Part shown: positions 6,883 through 11,885 of the stretch, one piece after another
Layout of the letters: each line of letters starts with the position of its first letter
Numbering within the stretch: position 1 is the stretch's first letter
Program-made: the position numbers and the translations under genes
Origin: VGKU01 sp964388785
GTDB taxonomy: Bacteria > Patescibacteriota > Patescibacteriia > UBA9934 > GWF2-40-263
Length of the DNA stretch: 14,205 bases
NCBI GenBank assembly: GCA_964388785.1
Contig: CAYMBX010000026.1
Span: 1 to 14,205 of the forward strand
Direction: 5' to 3'
Notes under the pieces: model-generated
What the model saw: the letters and a program-made list of their open reading frames with translations, nothing else
Told to the model about the DNA's origin: nothing
Databases searched by the model: none

Positions 6883-7623
6883 CTAGCGCGTCTTGCGCTC
6901 GGCCGCGACGATGGCCTGCAGAAGCGCGTTGAGCACATCCGGCGGAACGTTCGCGAGCACGGAGATGTCTCCGGCTCCGCCGCCGCTCACCTTCACGCTC
7001 TCGAGATTGAGCACTTGCTTGAGCGTTTGGAAGAGTCGTGAGGCTTCGTGGACTTCGTGGTAGGCGTTGCTGAACCCGTAGCGGGCCAGTGTTGCACGGA
7101 TGTTCTTGTCCACGAATTCCACGCCGATGACGTCGAGGCGTTGCCCGGTCTGACTGACTTCGGCGATCGCATCGACCGGATTGCGCCCAGCCGTGTTGTC
7201 GCCGTCGCTCATCAGCACGATCTGGAACTTCGCGCCTTCCGCTCTCGGGCCGAGCCGTTGCCTGTGTTGCTCGAGCCCGCGGGACGCTGCTGTGAGTGCG
7301 TCGCCGATCGCGGTGTTGCCGCCGACGCCGATCCGCCTGATCTGCGCAATGGCGGAAGGTCGATTGAGCCTGCCGATCGGGACAAGCCAGTTGTAGTTCC
7401 CGTTGAACTGGATCACGCCGACGTTCGCATCATCGGGGAGCTTGGTGAGCACCCCCACGAGCGCATTCTTGGCCTGAGTGATCCTGTCGCCAGCCATCGA
7501 GCCGGAGACGTCGAGCACGAGCACGACGTTCGTCTTCGAGTCCGACGGTTCGGCGAGCGCTTCGCCGGGCTTCATGCACCCGGTGAGGAACACGAGAAGC
7601 AGCAGAGAAGTGAAGCGATTCAT
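6883..7623 (-). CDS. von Willebrand factor type A domain lipoprotein
   Basis: A 246-aa secreted lipoprotein: signal LLLLVFLTGC with lipidated Cys16, then a vWA domain from about residue 31. The metal-ion-dependent adhesion site looks complete: DVSGS (Asp38, Ser40, Ser42), Thr104 in GGNTAIGD and Asp140 in LMSDGDN. vWA domains of this kind bind protein partners through a bridging divalent metal; here the partner may be one of the neighbouring binding proteins. The start ATG at 7621-7623 is chosen because it gives the signal peptide and has AGGGAG upstream, although the frame stays open far beyond it. It begins 23 bases after the stop of the large lipoprotein gene (co-transcribed) and is followed by a long hairpin. 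The C-terminus (about 213-246) is a Gly/Pro-containing linker plus a short helix. Confidence 0.92.
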   Translation of the reverse strand: MNRFTSLLLLVFLTGCMKPGEALAEPSDSKTNVVLVLDVSGSMAGDRITQAKNALVGVLTKLPDDANVGVIQFNGNYNWLVPIGRLNRPSAIAQIRRIGVGGNTAIGDALTAASRGLEQHRQRLGPRAEGAKFQIVLMSDGDNTAGRNPVDAIAEVSQTGQRLDVIGVEFVDKNIRATLARYGFSNAYHEVHEASRLFQTLKQVLNLESVKVSGGGAGDISVLANVPPDVLNALLQAIVAAERKTR

Positions 7624-7646
7624 GTTTTGTTTCTCCCTTGCTGCTC

Positions 7647-9638
7647 TTACAGCTCGTACATGGAGTCGGTCAGACCCTCGCCGGTCGCCTTCACGAGTGC
7701 GCACTCGGCGCGTCGGTTGGCGGCGGCTTGCTCGGGGCTTCGCGCCTTGACCACGATGGGCTCGCTCATGCCAGCTGCCTCGGTGACGAGACGGTTGGGA
7801 TCGAGTGATTTGCCCTGGGCCTTGGCGTAGTCGAGCATACAGGTCTTGAGCGCGTCGGCCCGCTTCTGCGAGTCCGTGCGCGCCTGATCGATGTAGAGCG
7901 TCAGTGCGTTGCCCTGCGAGTCGACCGCTCCTTGGTAATTGGGGTCGTTCAGCAGCTTGAGCCAGGGCTGCACCGACTGGAGGCTCAGCGGTTCGCCGCC
8001 TGCGAAGTAGGTGTAGTTGCCCGGCGTGCCCTGCTGACTGATCGCGCCGCTTCGGATCCCCGCCATCATGATCTCGGCGATGAGCCGACTGGGATCGTAG
8101 TGGGCGCGGATGACGATGGGCGCCGTCGAGTACCGCTCGCCCGCCTCGAGGATGTTCTTGAACGCCTCGTGGTAGGGAGAGCAGTCCTTGATCTCGACCT
8201 CGTTCTCGGCGAACTGCGCGGAGAAGCGCAGCATCGTGTTCTCGCCGATCGTGCCGGACTTGCTCATGGCTTCGATCTGGGCGGCCGTGGCCTCCCCCTT
8301 GAACTTGGAGACCAGGCGCGCACTGCGGCTTGCGAGCCGTGAGAACGCACTGTGGTTCCAGTCGATCGGGGAGGAGCCGAACTTCACGTCGCCTTGGGCC
8401 GTGCCCAGGAGCTTGGCTGTGGTGTTCGCCCACTTCTCGTGGTACTTCACTCCGACCGCCCCAGCTTCGTCGAAGAACGCGGCGTTGCCCGCGATGCCGA
8501 GGAATCCGGCGTCGAGGTACAGGCCGTTTGCTTCCTCCCGATCGCCCTTGAGCTCGGTCGGGTAGACCGCGACCATGGCCGCCATCGCCTGCTCGTACTC
8601 GAGGCTGCCTCCGCCGCCGTTGTAGGCGCGCGAGAGACGCATGAGCTCCTCGCTCGCCTCCTCGTAGGCGGCGAGCATGGTGTGCAGGAGCTGGCCGTTC
8701 TTCACCGACCACTCCGTCGACACAGCGAATCCGTCGATGATGCCGGCGTCGCGCCGGTGGAACGTGGAGGTCACGACGTGCGCGCCGGGGACGGTGTTGT
8801 CCGCGCCGTTGCCTTTGGCGGTGACCCCGCCGGTGAGCGCGAACATGTCCGGAGTGATCGCCATGGTGCAGTCGACACTCGGGTCGTTGCGGAAGACCGC
8901 GTCACCCGAATCCGTCTCGCCGCTCAGGTTCTTCACCCAGACCATCTCGACGTCGCTCCACTGACCCTTCGCATCCTCCATGACGACCGAGACCAGGAAC
9001 TTGTCCCAGGGCCCATCCTTCATGGCGGCGATCTTGCACTTGCGGGGGTTGCCCGTGTTGTCCTTGCATCCGCCCACGAGCGACGCGACATCCTTGACGT
9101 GCTCGCGGCACACCAGGAAGTCGCCCTTGCTCTTGCTCTCCATGAACCACGGACGCGGGCAGAGTCCCGGGTCTTCCTTGCAGAGCGTCTCCCAATACTT
9201 GCCGATGGTCCCGAGCGTGTTCCGTAGCAGCGGCGTGCGCCGCGCACGGTAGTCCGCGAGCTGGCCTGCGTAGTCATCGCCCTTGACGATGCGGATGTTG
9301 ATACCGTGCTTGGCACAGATCGTCCCTTGACGGGTACCGTCCGTGCCTCCGGCGCAGTAGACCCACGGGAAGTCAGCGCCCCACGCGATGATGGGAAGCT
9401 GGATGGCCTCGCCGCCCATGAGCGGCTGGCCGTCACCCGGGAGCTTGGCCGTGAGCTTCGCGACCTTCGGGGTCTCGCCCGGGGGCGTGGCCGCCGGCGG
9501 GGAAGTTGGTGTGGGATTGGATTGCGCCGCCGGCGCGTGCTCCGGCGTCGAGGACTGCTGCTCTTCCTTCTTGCACCCGCCCAGCGCCAACGTGGCGAGG
9601 AACAGGACGCCGAGGATCATGCGGACGGAACGTCGCAT
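7647..9638 (-). CDS. Large Cys-rich lipoprotein: divergent binding-protein body with degenerate OmpA-like tail
   Basis: 663 aa, exported as a lipoprotein (GVLFLATLALGGC, Cys22) with a Pro/Thr/Ala-rich linker to about residue 75. The body begins with a strand QLPIIAWGADFPWVYCAGG, equivalent in position to the EYPSW and DDFPSY strands of the two other binding proteins in this window. It also has a matching second-lobe segment DAGIIDGFAVSTEW, so I read it as a third, much diverged NMT1/PBP2-like protein. The C-terminal 75 residues (SQKRADALKTCMLDYAKAQG, then AANRRAECAL at 639-648) look like a worn OmpA-type domain. Eleven Cys follow the lipidated one, eight of them in the first half, suggesting disulfides. 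The start ATG at 9636-9638 has AAGGAG 8 bases upstream and a promoter about 115 bases upstream. It is first in its transcript, with the vWA gene 23 bases downstream. Confidence 0.8.
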   Translation of the reverse strand: MRRSVRMILGVLFLATLALGGCKKEEQQSSTPEHAPAAQSNPTPTSPPAATPPGETPKVAKLTAKLPGDGQPLMGGEAIQLPIIAWGADFPWVYCAGGTDGTRQGTICAKHGINIRIVKGDDYAGQLADYRARRTPLLRNTLGTIGKYWETLCKEDPGLCPRPWFMESKSKGDFLVCREHVKDVASLVGGCKDNTGNPRKCKIAAMKDGPWDKFLVSVVMEDAKGQWSDVEMVWVKNLSGETDSGDAVFRNDPSVDCTMAITPDMFALTGGVTAKGNGADNTVPGAHVVTSTFHRRDAGIIDGFAVSTEWSVKNGQLLHTMLAAYEEASEELMRLSRAYNGGGGSLEYEQAMAAMVAVYPTELKGDREEANGLYLDAGFLGIAGNAAFFDEAGAVGVKYHEKWANTTAKLLGTAQGDVKFGSSPIDWNHSAFSRLASRSARLVSKFKGEATAAQIEAMSKSGTIGENTMLRFSAQFAENEVEIKDCSPYHEAFKNILEAGERYSTAPIVIRAHYDPSRLIAEIMMAGIRSGAISQQGTPGNYTYFAGGEPLSLQSVQPWLKLLNDPNYQGAVDSQGNALTLYIDQARTDSQKRADALKTCMLDYAKAQGKSLDPNRLVTEAAGMSEPIVVKARSPEQAAANRRAECALVKATGEGLTDSMYEL

Positions 9639-9729
9639 CTTCCGACTCCTTTTCTGGTGATCCTGTCATTGATTCAATCCTCGCATCGTGACAGGCCGAT
9701 GAGAGGACATTTCGCACTGAAAGGTGCGC

Positions 9730-9746
9730 TCGGGCAGGAAGCCCGA
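9730..9746 (-). other. 5'-end hairpin of the lipoprotein transcript
   Basis: The stem TCGGGC/GCCCGA with a 5-nt loop begins almost exactly where transcription from the predicted promoter would start (near 9747). A hairpin at the extreme 5' end of an mRNA commonly protects it from decay. Only sequence pairing supports this. Confidence 0.5.
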
Positions 9747-9753
9747 AGGCGGA

Positions 9754-9782
9754 AACTTACGTAAAAAAGACGATTTTGTCAA
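9754..9782 (-). promoter_or_regulatory. Sigma70-type promoter for the lipoprotein/vWA genes
   Basis: On the minus strand, a perfect -35 hexamer TTGACA (9777-9782) is followed, after exactly 17 bases, by TAAGTT (9754-9759) as a fair -10 box. The spacer is T-rich. The predicted start is near 9747, giving a leader of about 110 bases before the ATG at 9638. It is the best promoter match I found in the window. Confidence 0.7.
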
Positions 9783-9867
9783 TGTGTATATGAGGTTGAT
9801 TTGTGTCCAAACGAAAAAACAGCCGTTTTGGCCGAAAATGGGGTTTTGTGTTTACCAACGTTTTGTG

Positions 9868-9912
9868 GACGACAATACTCTGTCTGCGTGCTCTCGACAG
9901 AGTATTGTCGTC
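9868..9912. repeat. Hairpin 1: perfect 17-bp stem, 11-nt loop
   Basis: Arms GACGACAATACTCTGTC (9868-9884) and GACAGAGTATTGTCGTC (9896-9912) pair without mismatch around the loop TGCGTGCTCTC (9885-9895). The loop is the exact reverse complement of the loop of hairpin 2. No T-run follows on either strand, so it is not a standard terminator. Confidence 0.95.
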
Positions 9913-9955
9913 TGTCAGGATGAAGATCGGTTGCCTCCTTACGTTCAACCTGACA
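9913..9955. repeat. Central hairpin between the paired hairpins
   Basis: Arms TGTCAGGATGAA (9913-9924) and TTCAACCTGACA (9944-9955) pair over 12 positions with one mismatch, around a 19-nt loop (9925-9943). On the minus strand the loop contains AAGGAGG, a perfect Shine-Dalgarno-like motif, but no nearby start codon follows it. The stem directly abuts hairpin 1 and lies 2 bases from hairpin 2. Confidence 0.8.
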
Positions 9956-9957
9956 CG

Positions 9958-10000
9958 GCATTAAAGCTCGTTCGAGAGCACGCAGAACGAGCTTTAATGC
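9958..10000. repeat. Hairpin 2: perfect 16-bp stem, 11-nt loop
   Basis: Arms GCATTAAAGCTCGTTC (9958-9973) and GAACGAGCTTTAATGC (9985-10000) pair perfectly around the loop GAGAGCACGCA (9974-9984), the exact reverse complement of the loop of hairpin 1. The stem sequence is unrelated to that of hairpin 1, so only the loops are matched. Confidence 0.95.
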
Positions 10001-10062
10001 CCACCAAACGTGAGTGAAAATATAAGCCTATAACCATTGTCGTATTTGGGTTCCCTGGATTT

Positions 10063-11880
10063 TTAGGGGGTGACGGCGCCTTTTCCGCCAGCATGTTCAT
10101 CAAAGGGAAGTTCTGTCGTAATAACCGGCTGCGAAGAATTGGTTTGTGTCTGTGTTGTGAGGTCTGTTGCCTCTAGTGAAGTCTGATTGGTGAGCTTCAT
10201 GAATTTTCCGGCGTCGGAAGACTTCGGGGTAATATTCACATCAAACCAAGCCTGGGCCTGCTGAATATCTTTGGGAAGTTTCGAAATCTGCCAACGCACT
10301 TGTCGAGTGGTCGGATTGTAGGAGAGTGTGCCGATATCTTTGGCGGACGCGTCTTTCCAAGTGACATCTTGAGGAAGAATGGTTGAAACCTCGACGTTCC
10401 CAAGATCGTGAAGTGAGTTTTTCAAATCCCAGATAATCCGATAGGAGGTTGTCGCTCCGACTTTTGGCGGAAGCTGTCCGGTGCCAAGCGGAGTTCCGTC
10501 CTCAGCAAAGTAGAGCGCGTATGCTCCCAGCGATACGTTGGAAGCAAGTGAGATGACGATCGGCGTTGCCTCGATCGTACGTGTCGCGGTGATGGATCCC
10601 ACGCGTGCGACGTCCATGGAGAGTGAGACCGTAAACGTGTCGGCGAGATCCGCGCTTGCCGAAAGAAGCGGAAGCGTAAAGTCAATCACGCCTTCTTTCC
10701 CGGGGTCGAGCCCCCCCAATTCTTTTTTGGCCTCTTTACTCCAGTGTACTGTGTGACCGGAACGCGTACCATCCGACAGATCTGCTTTTGACCAATCAAT
10801 CGGATGTTTTCCATCCGCGCTCACACTCAGGGTGAATGTCACGTCTTCAACGATTTCCGTGCCGGGATTTTTAAAATCAATCGACCCACGAATCGTCTTG
10901 CCGGGTTGAATGGTTTGATCTTTATCCGATCCATCTAAAATGAGATGAAAGCTAACTGCTCCGCCGAGGACATCGGTTTTCACCTCGCCACGAGCCTGTT
11001 CAAAAAAGTTTTCTTCATCCATGAAGCCGACGCGTGCGCCAACAGGAAGTTCACCCGAGGCAGTCGAGGTAAACGTGCCTGTGAGCGTGATGTCCATTAA
11101 TTTGCCAGGCTCGAGAGAAGGAATTTCCCAGAAGGCTCCTTCCTGAAGTTCGGGCACAGCTTTTTCGATCACAAAATCTTCGGGCAGGGTAGGGATAACC
11201 CGCAAATTGAACGCGGGTTCTTTTCCTGTGTGCGTCAGTTTAATGACATAGTCAACCGGATCTCCCGCGAGCGCTTTTTCAGGGCCGGTCATTGTCATTT
11301 GAATCGTTGATTCCTCGATATCTACGCTTTTACTCTCGATTTCCTGAAAATCTGAACTAAAGTTTGCCGGCTTATAGGTAAAGAGTGCTTGAATGCGCTG
11401 CGTGCTGGGAACCTCTGAGAGAAAAATGCCTTTGATTGTCACTGCTCCGTCGGAATTGGGTGTGAGTGAACCAATCGTCCACTGGAGTTCTTCTGTCGGC
11501 TCTGGAAGGGAAGAGGTTGTATGAAAACTCGGGGGAAGATTTAATTTCATCTCCAGCGCGGCGATCGGAACATCGCCGGTATTTTCATAACGGACAACGA
11601 TCCCTGTTTCTTCTCCTGAGCGGATGGATTTTTCTGTTTCAATTTCAACAACCAGCGTTTCGTTTCCATCAAACAATCCCTGTGTGAACAGGAAGAAACC
11701 ACCCCAGGCAAGTAGTGAGAGGAAAAAGAGGACCCCGATTGCTTTAAGAAGAAACGAGGTCATGGCAGAACTTTTCTTGCGAGAAAGTTTGGTGAAATCA
11801 GGAAGTTTTCCATCTTTTCCCGCGTAGATGGTGCGGAGTTCTTGTCGAAATTCTCGTGAAGATCGTCGTGAGCGGCGCAT
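10063..11880 (-). CDS. Single-pass membrane protein with multiple beta-rich (DUF11/Ig-like) ectodomains
   Basis: 605 aa: a basic cytoplasmic N-terminus (1-40), one TM helix at about 42-66 (LLKAIGVLFFLSLLAWGGFF), and an ectodomain of some 540 residues. The ectodomain consists of repeated beta-sandwich-like units, each with the wording 'RYENTGDVPI', 'KLTHTGKEPAFNL', 'DFKNPGTEIVEDV' or 'DLKNSLHDLGNVEV' followed by a 'LPP/LPEDF' turn. That is the pattern of DUF11/COG1361-type cell-surface modules. The N-terminal RTIYAGKDGKLPDFTKL resembles a motif I associate with CPR membrane proteins, which favours the start at 11878-11880 even though its ribosome site (AAAGG, very close to the ATG) is poor. 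It begins 5 bases after the DUF4012 gene stop, so the two are co-transcribed and probably act together at the cell surface. No cleavable signal, LPXTG or enzyme motif was seen. The function is unknown. Confidence 0.8.
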   Translation of the reverse strand: MRRSRRSSREFRQELRTIYAGKDGKLPDFTKLSRKKSSAMTSFLLKAIGVLFFLSLLAWGGFFLFTQGLFDGNETLVVEIETEKSIRSGEETGIVVRYENTGDVPIAALEMKLNLPPSFHTTSSLPEPTEELQWTIGSLTPNSDGAVTIKGIFLSEVPSTQRIQALFTYKPANFSSDFQEIESKSVDIEESTIQMTMTGPEKALAGDPVDYVIKLTHTGKEPAFNLRVIPTLPEDFVIEKAVPELQEGAFWEIPSLEPGKLMDITLTGTFTSTASGELPVGARVGFMDEENFFEQARGEVKTDVLGGAVSFHLILDGSDKDQTIQPGKTIRGSIDFKNPGTEIVEDVTFTLSVSADGKHPIDWSKADLSDGTRSGHTVHWSKEAKKELGGLDPGKEGVIDFTLPLLSASADLADTFTVSLSMDVARVGSITATRTIEATPIVISLASNVSLGAYALYFAEDGTPLGTGQLPPKVGATTSYRIIWDLKNSLHDLGNVEVSTILPQDVTWKDASAKDIGTLSYNPTTRQVRWQISKLPKDIQQAQAWFDVNITPKSSDAGKFMKLTNQTSLEATDLTTQTQTNSSQPVITTELPFDEHAGGKGAVTP

Positions 11881-11885
11881 ACCTT

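Larger units (their letters stand above)
9639..10062. other. Gene-free gap of 424 bp at the composition break
   Basis: The gap holds the lipoprotein leader (9639-9747), the promoter (9754-9782), an AT-rich stretch with short T/A runs (9783-9867), the three-hairpin cluster (9868-10000) and an AT-rich stretch up to the stop of the next gene. No credible coding sequence is present. The GC-rich style of the transporter cluster ends here and the less GC-rich style of the right-hand genes begins. Confidence 0.75.

Noticed and set aside
7624..8712. Upstream extension of the vWA reading frame to 609 codons
   Set aside because: The extension overlaps the large lipoprotein gene in another frame, is Arg/Gly/His-rich, and would bury the lipoprotein signal at the proper start (7623).
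9868..10000. CRISPR or ordinary bidirectional terminator reading of the hairpin cluster
   Set aside because: There are no direct repeats with regular spacers, and the stems are not followed by T-runs on either strand. Loop-loop complementarity is not a property of either class.
9724..10017. Plus-strand open frame of 97 codons in the gap
   Set aside because: It starts at a GTG, runs through the minus-strand promoter and all three hairpins, and has no ribosome site or protein-like pattern.
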